DNA of 64,000 nucleotides from Winogradskya humida (GTDB lineage: Bacteria; Actinomycetota; Actinomycetes; Mycobacteriales; Micromonosporaceae). Under the pieces are notes generated by a model that made no database searches, was not told where the DNA came from, and saw only the letters and a program-made list of their open reading frames with translations. The translations under genes were made by a program, and so were the position numbers. Positions within the stretch are counted from its first letter, which is position 1, and each line of letters starts with the position of its first letter. The stretch spans positions 147,678 through 211,677 of the forward strand of contig NZ_BOMN01000023.1 in assembly GCF_016862215.1 (NCBI RefSeq). Direction: 5' to 3'. This document shows, piece after piece, positions 26,161 to 33,084 of this stretch.

Positions 26161-27132
26161 GAGACGGGACAAGCGGCCCGAATACTCGATCCGGTCCTGC
26201 CATTCGTCAGGCCAGGCTGCCATTCCGAGCGAGGCACCAGCGAACGAGCCGGCCAGGCAGGCGATCGAATCCGAGTCACCACTGGTGGCCGCGGCGCGCC
26301 CCAGGACATCAACCGGCGCACCGGGCGAGACCAGGTAGCAGTAGAGCGCGGTGGCGAGCGCCTCCTCGGCAACCCACCCCGCACCGGTAACGCGGCACGG
26401 ATCGCCCTCATGTCGCCCGGCAGCCAACGCCACACGCACGAGCTCGAGGGCGTCGGCGCACTCGTCCCAGCCGTGCGCCATGAACGTCCGCGGCGAGGAG
26501 ACGCCGGGCTGCCGCCAGAGCTCACCGAGCCAGTCACCGCGGTAGTTCGTGCGCTCCTCGGCGCACCGCTGCCTGAGCGCACCCAGCAGATCATCGGGTG
26601 CCAGCCCGCCACGAAGCCAGAACACGGCATATGCGGTGAGCTCGCTCGCCGCCAGCCCCGTCGGATGCCCATGCGTGAGCGCCGCCTGCAGCTGCGCCGC
26701 CCCAGCCCGCTGCTCATCACTGATCCCCGGCACCAGCCCGACCGGAGTGACCCGCATATTCGCGCCGCACCCCTTTGACCCGGCCTGTGTCGCCTCCAGC
26801 CACGGCAGCCCCTCCGCCAGCCCGACACACGCATGAAGGCACGTCATCCCCGGCGAACGAGTGTTGTCCGGGCTCTTCAGCCACTCAACAAACCGCCGCC
26901 GCAACACCGGCTCCAACACCTCAGGCGTAACCGCCCCAACCTCCAGCAACGCCTCCCCAACGGCCAGCGCCATCTGAGTGTCATCCGTAACCCGCGCCGG
27001 CTCCCCGACCAACTCCCGAGGCCCGCCCGGCCCATAAACGGCGACGATCGATCCGTAGTCCTGAAACTCTGTCGGCCTGCGCAGCGAGTCCCCATAGGAC
27101 AAACCAAACAGGGACCCCGCCGCAGTACGCAT
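26143..27132 (-). CDS. ADP-ribosylglycohydrolase (DraG/ARH-like)
   Basis: A 329-residue all-helical Mg-dependent hydrolase; start ATG 27132 follows GGCGGT (weak). The family metal motifs are intact: GLSYGDSL near the N-terminus, VTDDTQMAL, and the C-terminal SGDSDSIACLAG. Members remove ADP-ribose from proteins, nucleic acids or small molecules; DraG itself reactivates modified enzymes. Because this window also encodes several TIR proteins (a class that includes NADases and ADP-ribose-generating enzymes), a protective role is conceivable, but the genes are 6-16 kb apart. A tandem repeat overlaps its stop codon. Confidence 0.88.
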   Translation of the reverse strand: MRTAAGSLFGLSYGDSLRRPTEFQDYGSIVAVYGPGGPRELVGEPARVTDDTQMALAVGEALLEVGAVTPEVLEPVLRRRFVEWLKSPDNTRSPGMTCLHACVGLAEGLPWLEATQAGSKGCGANMRVTPVGLVPGISDEQRAGAAQLQAALTHGHPTGLAASELTAYAVFWLRGGLAPDDLLGALRQRCAEERTNYRGDWLGELWRQPGVSSPRTFMAHGWDECADALELVRVALAAGRHEGDPCRVTGAGWVAEEALATALYCYLVSPGAPVDVLGRAAATSGDSDSIACLAGSFAGASLGMAAWPDEWQDRIEYSGRLSRLGTAWD

Positions 27133-27699
27133 ACCGCCACTGTAGAAAGCCGTCAGCCGGTCCTTCGCTCCCGGTCCTTCGCTCCCGGCTCCCCTCTCTC
27201 CGGTCTCGGCTCCCCGGTCCCGGCTCTCAGGCCTGATACCCCGGCCATCGAGTCCCGGGCGGCGCGGCGGCTCCTTCCCGCATCGCCAGGGTCGAAGGCG
27301 GGACGGTGGGGCTCTGAACCCCCGGTCGGCATGCCAATACGCAGTCCCCCGTGTCCTCGGGCAGCCCGTGTGTGCCGGCCTGACGATTCTGAGCACTGCA
27401 AGAACTTGGCTCTGCCGCCGGTCCAGACGAAGCAAGCCCCTTACGCGTAGTGCATCAGTGAAGACGCCCGGACGCGTCGCTCATCATCGCTGACATAAAG
27501 GGTCGCCTCATCACCACCACTCCATTCCAGGAGCTGCACTCGACATGCTGCATAACATTACCGCGGAGGCTGTCGGCATCGCCGCTTTAATGTTGCTCAG
27601 GTCACGTCGATGTGTTGCATGTTCTGCGTCACCTGGATTGGCATGATCAAACGTCGATCAGGGTGGAACGATCATGATTAGTGGCGCGATAATCGTCGC
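27133..27699. other. Intergenic region, no gene seen
   Basis: About 570 bp without convincing coding potential. The left ~100 bp is a low-complexity CT-rich stretch (repeated TCCCGGCTC-like words). The right ~200 bp is clearly richer in A/T than average and probably carries the promoter of the gene at 27700; short inverted words around GATCA occur at 27647-27675. No tRNA or riboswitch-like element is recognised. Confidence 0.45.
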
Positions 27700-28818
27700 A
27701 TGGGGCAGTTGCAAATCTTCAGTCCGGCACAGGTGGCGGCAATGCGCGACAGAACGAAGTCGCGCAATTACTCCGCCGCGCGTGACGAGTTCCGTCTCGA
27801 ACACGAACACCGCCGTGCGTGGGGCAAATACAGGCTGCACACCGAGCGCCTCAGGCAGCTACGCGCCGCTGACGGAGGCTCGCCCACGCACCGGAGCGGC
27901 CTCCCGTGGGACGAGATCGCCCGCATTCAGCCCCCACCACAGAACCCACGCCTCCCCAAGGAACCGGTGAGGCCGCCTGCTTCCGGAGCCGCATCCACGC
28001 TGGAGCCCGCGTGCAAGCCTTTGCCTGCTCCCACCCGCACAGGCGCGCACGAGCTTGCCTCGTCGTCAGAGCCCATTGCGCCCCGTTCGCGCGCTGCCAT
28101 GCCCGCGCCGGAGCCCGCGCAGAGATTCGTCTCGCCCGACTCTGCGGCGACCCCCGAATCTGTGACTGCTCCCGCCCCCGGACCTGCACCTCGATGCATC
28201 CCGTCACCTGCACCTTTACGCGTGCCTACGCCGTCACCTGCATCTTTGTGCGTGCCTGGACCGTCACCTGCGCTTTTACCCGCGCCTGGACCGTCACCTG
28301 CACCTGCACCTGCACCGGCGCCATTGCCCTTGTCGCCCGGACCGGCGCCCATGGCAGCGCGGTCACCCGGATCGGCGTCCGTGTCATCGTCCGCACTCGA
28401 TCTTGGACCTTGGCCTGAACAACCGCGCAAGCTTGCGGCCGAGCCGGGATGCGAGTCGACTTCCTCACCAAAGCGAGCCGTGGACCCGGACCCGGACCCG
28501 GACCCTCAGCCTCAGCCGCGTTTGGAGTCGGGGCGAGGGTCAGAGTCTGTCGCGGGAGCGGGGCTGGTGTTGGGGCATTCAGGGTCCGGGCCGCGGAGGG
28601 CAGGGTCCGAGAGGGCAGCGTCTGTGCGGCCGGGGCTTGGGGGCGTTCAGCCGGCCCGGCCGAGGACCCGCGGGCCACCTCGTTCGGCGGTGAATTGTGG
28701 GTTCATTGTGCGAGATTGGAGGTGGGGTGCGGTCTGTGGGACGTCATTGCCGGTGCAGCGTCATTGTCGACGCCATTATTCTTGGCGGGCGTCTGATTTG
28801 ACGACTGGAGCTTTTTGA
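27700..28818 (+). CDS. Paralogue of the 17643 gene with a long Pro/Ala-rich tail
   Basis: A 372-residue protein. Residues 1-55 are clearly related to the product of the gene at 17643 (QLQIF, AMRDRT, YSAARDEFR, EHRRAWGK), which shows that this frame and start (ATG 27700) are real despite strong ORFs on the other strand. From ~residue 85 the protein becomes a low-complexity Pro/Ala/Ser linker including four 10-residue repeats (PSPA..VPG), then Asp-Pro repeats. No signal peptide or membrane helix is seen. Function unknown; the domain may be a DNA- or protein-binding head on a disordered arm. Confidence 0.6.
   Translation: MGQLQIFSPAQVAAMRDRTKSRNYSAARDEFRLEHEHRRAWGKYRLHTERLRQLRAADGGSPTHRSGLPWDEIARIQPPPQNPRLPKEPVRPPASGAASTLEPACKPLPAPTRTGAHELASSSEPIAPRSRAAMPAPEPAQRFVSPDSAATPESVTAPAPGPAPRCIPSPAPLRVPTPSPASLCVPGPSPALLPAPGPSPAPAPAPAPLPLSPGPAPMAARSPGSASVSSSALDLGPWPEQPRKLAAEPGCESTSSPKRAVDPDPDPDPQPQPRLESGRGSESVAGAGLVLGHSGSGPRRAGSERAASVRPGLGGVQPARPRTRGPPRSAVNCGFIVRDWRWGAVCGTSLPVQRHCRRHYSWRASDLTTGAF
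28201..28320 (+). repeat. Four 30-bp tandem repeats inside a coding region
   Basis: Four units starting CCGTCACCTGC at 28201, 28231, 28261 and 28291 encode PSPAPLRVPT, PSPASLCVPG, PSPALLPAPG and PSPAPAPAPA. In-frame length (30 bp) means copy-number change would lengthen or shorten the disordered arm without a frameshift. Confidence 0.9.
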
Positions 28819-28985
28819 AGGGGGTCGTGTTTGCTCGGTTTAATCTGATTTTGTTTGCAGGGCGTGGAGGGCGATATTGCGCGAAGTGTGGTGCGATTGG
28901 CGTGGGTGTTCCAGGCGGATTGCGGTGGTGTTTGTGGGCGCGCTCTCGTGGGTGGTCTGTGTGTTGAAAATTGGATAGGGGATGG

Positions 28986-30275
28986 TTAGGCGGCGGTGCC
29001 GGCGGCTTTAACCAGGGCGATGGTTTGGGTGATGGTGGATGTTCGGTCCTGGGTGAAGGGGGTGTCGATCAGGGTCAGGGGGTTTGTGGGGTAGGTCAGG
29101 GCTGAGATGTGGAGGTGGCCGCCGGGGATGTCGGTGGCGGCCAGTTGGAGGCGGAGGCGGTTGGTGCGGTACATGCTTTCGTTGGAGAGGTAGTTGCCGC
29201 CGCCGCCGGATTGGGCCTGGGTGGTGGGGGTGGGGGCGGTGGTTTGGCAGGTGATGGGGCCGGTGGGGCGGTCGTTGTCGGGCCAGGTGCAGGTTCGGGG
29301 GTTGAGGGCTGTGGGCCAGGGGGTGGTGGCGGCGTCGATCATGGACTGGTGGGGGAGGGTGGTTTCGATGAATTCGGGGGTGGGGGTGGGCTGGGGCCAG
29401 TGGGGGGCTGGGGGGATGAGTTCGGGGGTGCCTTCGTTGTTGTTGTCGGGGGAGCCGCCTCGCCAGGCTCCGGCCCATTGTTCGATGTTCATCAGGCCTC
29501 GGTTGCCCTGGCTGATGGTCATGATGAGGTCGGCGCGTTCGGGGGCGTCGTGGGTGAGGTGGGGGCCGAAGGCGTCCTCGACGATGCCGGCGTCGAAGGC
29601 GCTCCAGGTGACCGGGAGGACGACGGACTGGATGCGGATCGTGTGGCCTTGCGAGCGATAGGTGAGGCCGTCCAGTTGCAGGGCGGAGGCTCCTGAGGGG
29701 TTCGAGCGGCGGATCTCGCCGTTGAGCTGGTACGGGTCGAAGCCGCTTATCAGGATCTTCTTCACGCCGGGGCCGAAGGTGGTGGACGTGATGCCGCGGG
29801 CTGCGTACTCGTAAGTTTTGAGGAGGGCTTCGCGGGTGGTCTGGGTGAGGGGGAAGCGGGGGTTCCATTGGCGGATGTCGCGGGTGCCCATCAGGCGGGT
29901 CCAGTAGAGAGGGCGGTCGTCGTAGCGGTCGATGGTGCCCATGGTGGTGCGTCCTTGGGCCCGGGCTACCGCGGTTCGCCAGAGGGTGGCGCCCTGGCGT
30001 TGCAGGATCCGGTGCGCGGCCGCGATCGAGGGGGCACGGCACAGAGCTGACGAGAGCTTGCGGGGGTACGCCGTGAAGCCGCCCAGCGACACGAGCTCAT
30101 ACGGGACCCGGGTGCCGCCGGGGAGGGCGGGTGTTTCGATGCGGCTCTCCTCGTACGTGGTGGGAGCTGTCCGGTCGAAACACGCAGCTCCGGCCGTTGC
30201 GGGCTGGGGGACTGTGAGGGCGGCGGTCGCGCTGAGGGTGACAGCGGTGACGAGCCGGGCCGTGAGGGGACGCAA
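28986..30275 (-). CDS. Exported pyroglutamyl-peptidase (C15)-like protein, Cys nucleophile apparently replaced by Ser
   Basis: A 429-residue protein if started at TTG 30275, preceded by AGGTAGG; this gives a signal peptide ending near ATAGA. The C-terminal ~250 residues resemble pyroglutamyl peptidase I: ILISGFDPYQLNGE...NPSG matches the N-terminal GFDPF...NPS signature, QGNRGLMNIEQWA matches the strand with the catalytic Glu, GGNYLSNESMY aligns with the nucleophile motif AGxYxCN but has Ser where Cys is expected, and HLHISAL supplies the His. The ~150-residue N-terminal part is unrelated to known C15 enzymes. It may be a serine variant, a pseudoenzyme or a binding protein outside the cell. 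Confidence 0.7.
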   Translation of the reverse strand: MRPLTARLVTAVTLSATAALTVPQPATAGAACFDRTAPTTYEESRIETPALPGGTRVPYELVSLGGFTAYPRKLSSALCRAPSIAAAHRILQRQGATLWRTAVARAQGRTTMGTIDRYDDRPLYWTRLMGTRDIRQWNPRFPLTQTTREALLKTYEYAARGITSTTFGPGVKKILISGFDPYQLNGEIRRSNPSGASALQLDGLTYRSQGHTIRIQSVVLPVTWSAFDAGIVEDAFGPHLTHDAPERADLIMTISQGNRGLMNIEQWAGAWRGGSPDNNNEGTPELIPPAPHWPQPTPTPEFIETTLPHQSMIDAATTPWPTALNPRTCTWPDNDRPTGPITCQTTAPTPTTQAQSGGGGNYLSNESMYRTNRLRLQLAATDIPGGHLHISALTYPTNPLTLIDTPFTQDRTSTITQTIALVKAAGTAA

Positions 30276-30294
30276 CGGGATACCTACCTTCGTC

Positions 30295-30430
30295 GGGCGG
30301 CGGCAGTAACAACGGGCGGCAGTAACAACGGGCGGCAGTAACAACGGGCGGCAGTAACAGGGGGCGGCAGTAGTAGCAGCGGGCGGCAGTAGTAGCAGTG
30401 GCAACAAGGGCAGCAGTAGTGGCAGCGGAG
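30295..30430. repeat. Tandem GGGCGGCAGTA-type repeats
   Basis: A 16-bp unit (GGGCGGCAGTAACAAC) is repeated at 30314 and 30330, with variants at 30295 and 30346, followed by 19-bp variants (GGGCGGCAGTAGTAGCAGC) at 30362 and 30381 and decaying GCAGTAG/GCAACA words to about 30430. The array lies in the leader or promoter region of the pyroglutamyl-peptidase-like gene, directly upstream of its ribosome site, so copy number could affect expression. Confidence 0.85.
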
Positions 30431-30460
30431 GCCGTAGCTGCAAGGCATTGAAGATGTTGA

Positions 30461-31327
30461 CTATATGGCGCGGGGGCGGGAGATGCCGAGGGCCAGTCCG
30501 GCCGTGACTATGGCGATTCCGGCCCAGACGAGCAGGCGGGGGAGAGGGTCGCCGAGGGCTGTTCCGGCCAGGGCTGCCGCGACCGGGGCGACACCGGTGA
30601 GCAGGCCTGTCGGGCCGGCGCCGAGGCTGCGGACGCTGCTGTACCAGAGGACGAACGCGACGGCGGTGACCATGACCGCCAGGTAGGAGCCGGCCAGGAG
30701 GTCGTTGCCGGTCAGGCGGGATACGGCGCCGGGGCCTTCGACGGTCAGGCTGAGTGCAGTCAGGATCAGGGCGGCGAGCCAGGTGGTGTGCAGGGAGACG
30801 CCGACAGCGCCGTGCCGGGTCAGGACAGGGACGGCGAGGAGGGTGAAGGCGGCCTCGCAGGCGAAGGTGACGACTGCCCAGGCGAGGCCGGTGGTGTCGG
30901 CTCGGCCGAAGCCCTGGACCAGGGCGGCGCCCGTGGTCACGACGGCTGCCGCGAGCAGGACGGTGCGGCTCACCGGGCGGCCCTCGAGCGCGGGGCCGGC
31001 GACGGCGAGCAGGGGTGGTACGCAGGCCACGGCTACCCCGAGCACGGCGGGTTCGGCGTGGCCGGCGCCCTCGACGAGGGCCAGGTTGAACAGGACCATG
31101 CCGGTTGCTGCGATGCCGGTCAGCCAGAACCAGTCGCGGCCCCGGGGGCGGAGCACGGGGATCCGGCGGCTCCGGGCGTACAAGAAAAGGAGCAGGCAGG
31201 CGACCGCGTAGCGCAAGGCCTGGACCGTGAATTGGGGGGCGTCGGACAGGGAGCCGGAGATCGCGACGGAGCCGCCGACGAAGGCCATGCCGGTGGCGGC
31301 GGTCAGGTACGGAAGGAGACGGGACAC
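30461..31327 (-). CDS. EamA-family (DMT) transporter
   Basis: A 288-residue membrane protein with about ten hydrophobic helices in two EamA repeats, typical of drug/metabolite transporters exporting amino acids, amines or other small metabolites. GTG 31327 is chosen since the hydrophobic start (LLPYLTAATGMAF) follows; the frame extends upstream into the shared regulatory region. It is divergent from a MocR-type regulator, a common pairing in which the regulator controls the transporter; a 20-bp palindrome lies between them. Confidence 0.87.
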   Translation of the reverse strand: MSRLLPYLTAATGMAFVGGSVAISGSLSDAPQFTVQALRYAVACLLLFLYARSRRIPVLRPRGRDWFWLTGIAATGMVLFNLALVEGAGHAEPAVLGVAVACVPPLLAVAGPALEGRPVSRTVLLAAAVVTTGAALVQGFGRADTTGLAWAVVTFACEAAFTLLAVPVLTRHGAVGVSLHTTWLAALILTALSLTVEGPGAVSRLTGNDLLAGSYLAVMVTAVAFVLWYSSVRSLGAGPTGLLTGVAPVAAALAGTALGDPLPRLLVWAGIAIVTAGLALGISRPRAI

Positions 31328-31350
31328 CTCACCGATGCTCGGCGGGGCTA

Positions 31351-31370
31351 TGGTCCTTCCGGAAGGACCA
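31351..31370. promoter_or_regulatory. Perfect 20-bp palindrome between MocR and EamA genes
   Basis: The half-site TGGTCCTTCC (31351-31360) is followed at once by its exact complement (31361-31370). It sits 23 bp upstream of the transporter start and 25 bp upstream of the MocR start, an ideal position for an operator controlling both divergent genes. MocR is the likely binder (inference). Confidence 0.8.
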
Positions 31371-31395
31371 ATCCCGAGCCGAGCGGGAGGGCCAA

Positions 31396-32781
31396 ATGGA
31401 TTTCCTGGGCGTCCCACCTGCCCGGGACCGCACCGCATGGCTCGTGGAGGCCCTGCGCGCCGCGATCGCCGACGGGCGGCTGGCCGACGGGTCGCGGCTG
31501 CCCGCCACCCGGGTGCTCGCGCAGGAGCTCGGATTGTCCCGGGGTGTGGTTGTCGAGGCGTATCAGCGGCTGACCGATGAGGGGCTGCTCAGTGGGCGTA
31601 CGGGGGCCGGGACCCGGGTGACCGCGCCGGCGCCGCACGCGTGGCATGGGCCGGACCGGGCTGAGCCGCCGGGGCTGCGGTTGCCGTTGCCGCCCGTGCG
31701 GGGGCTCGAGCTCGACCTTTCGCCCGGGCTGCCGGATCTGTCGGCGTTCCCGCGCGCCGCGTGGCTGCGGGCTGAACGGACCGTGCTGGGCGAGACCACC
31801 GGCGCCGATCTGGGCTACGGCGATCCGCGTGGTAATCCGCGGCTGCGTTCGGAGCTGGCGACCTGGCTGGGCCGGCATCGCGGCGTACGGGCCACCGCCG
31901 ACGACATCCTCGTGGTGAGCGGGGTCGCCCAGGCCATCGCGCTGCTCTGCCGGGTCCTGTGCGCGCGGGGCATCGAAGCGTGGGGGATGGAGGACCCGGG
32001 CTCGCGCGGTGCCCGTGACCAGCTCGTTCACTGGGGTGTGCAGCCGGTCGCCATACCGGTCGACGGGCACGGGCTGCGGGTCGCCGAACTGGCCGCGACG
32101 GAGCTGCGCGCGGTACTGCTCACGCCGGCTCACCAGTTCCCGACCGGGGTGGTGCTCAGCCCGCGGCGGCGGCTCGCCCTGCTGGAGTGGTCCGGGCTGA
32201 TCGTCGAGGACGACTACGACGCCGAGCACCGCTACGACCGGCCGCCCGTCGCCGCGTTGCAGGCGTCCGCGCCGGACCGGGTCGCGTACTGCGGGAGCGT
32301 CTCCAAGTCGCTGGCACCCGGGATGCGGCTCGGGTGGCTGGTCGCGCCGCGGGAGTTGCAGGCCGAGCTGGTGGCCGCCAAGCACGGCAGTGACCTGGGG
32401 AACCCGGCGCTGGCCCAGCTCGTGCTCGCCCGGCTGCTGGCCACCGGGGAGCACGACCGGCACCTGCGCACCGTCCGGCGGCGTCAGCGCCGGCACCGCG
32501 ACGCCCTGGTGGCAGCGTTACGCGAGTATGTGCCGGCTGCGCGGGTCGAGGGGGTGGCAGCCGGGCTGCACGTGCTGGTGACGCTGCCGGGGGACGCGGA
32601 CGATGCGGAGCTGGCGGCGCGGATCGGCGCTCTGGGCGTACGCGTGCAGCCGTTGTCCTGGCATCGGCAGCGACCGGGGCCGCCGGGTCTCGTCCTCGGG
32701 TATGCGGCGCAGCCGCCCGATCGCCTGCTGGAGGCGGTCCGCAGGATCGGCCGGATCCTGGGTGGATGGACGCCCGCGTGA
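31396..32781 (+). CDS. MocR/PdxR-type GntR regulator with aminotransferase domain
   Basis: A 461-residue fusion: an N-terminal GntR winged helix (residues ~10-75: LVEALRAAIADGRLADG, LPATRVLAQELGLSRG, AYQRL) and a fold-type I aminotransferase-like domain with the PLP-binding Lys in GSVSKSLAPGMRLG and the cofactor Asp in IVEDDYDAE. MocR proteins sense PLP or an amino compound through a bound PLP and regulate neighbouring genes. The divergent EamA transporter is the obvious target; the palindrome between them is the probable binding site. Confidence 0.92.
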   Translation: MDFLGVPPARDRTAWLVEALRAAIADGRLADGSRLPATRVLAQELGLSRGVVVEAYQRLTDEGLLSGRTGAGTRVTAPAPHAWHGPDRAEPPGLRLPLPPVRGLELDLSPGLPDLSAFPRAAWLRAERTVLGETTGADLGYGDPRGNPRLRSELATWLGRHRGVRATADDILVVSGVAQAIALLCRVLCARGIEAWGMEDPGSRGARDQLVHWGVQPVAIPVDGHGLRVAELAATELRAVLLTPAHQFPTGVVLSPRRRLALLEWSGLIVEDDYDAEHRYDRPPVAALQASAPDRVAYCGSVSKSLAPGMRLGWLVAPRELQAELVAAKHGSDLGNPALAQLVLARLLATGEHDRHLRTVRRRQRRHRDALVAALREYVPAARVEGVAAGLHVLVTLPGDADDAELAARIGALGVRVQPLSWHRQRPGPPGLVLGYAAQPPDRLLEAVRRIGRILGGWTPA

Positions 32782-32916
32782 CGGGCCAGGCAAACGATTC
32801 ACGTTCCGTCAGCTTTGGATGACTTCGGGTAGAGAACTGTCTATGGTGGGATGGTCCGCCCCATCCCGATCGGAGGGGCGTCCGTGCAGGCATCCGATCC
32901 AGGGAGAATCAGCGCC

Positions 32917-33084
32917 ATGGAGCAGTCCACCGTGGAAGAGCCCACCACCCGCCCACCGGCGGTGAGCGTTCCGCTCGAGCGCCGGGCGGCACCGGTCGCC
33001 GCGCCGATCGTCGACCGGATCCTGCGGGTCCCTGCGCGTGATCAGCGGTCCCGTGACGTCTCCGCCTTCCAGTCCTTCATCTAG
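32917..33084 (+). CDS. fxsA: FxSxx-COOH RiPP precursor peptide
   Basis: A 55-residue peptide, start ATG 32917 with GGGAGA about ten bases upstream. It has no signal sequence; a Pro/Val-rich leader with charged residues precedes the C-terminal FQSFI, an exact match to the F-x-S-x-x-COOH signature that names this family. The radical SAM gene overlaps its last 47 bp in another frame. By family knowledge, the partner enzyme would join the aromatic ring of Phe51 to the side chain two residues on (Ser53), making a three-residue cyclophane. The gene is short, but motif, position and partner make the call firm. Confidence 0.92.
   Translation: MEQSTVEEPTTRPPAVSVPLERRAAPVAAPIVDRILRVPARDQRSRDVSAFQSFI

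Noticed and set aside
27927..28430. Gly/Ala-rich PE-PGRS-like protein on the minus strand
   Set aside because: It is the antisense of the Pro/Ala-rich arm; the plus frame is supported by homology of its N-terminus to the gene at 17643.
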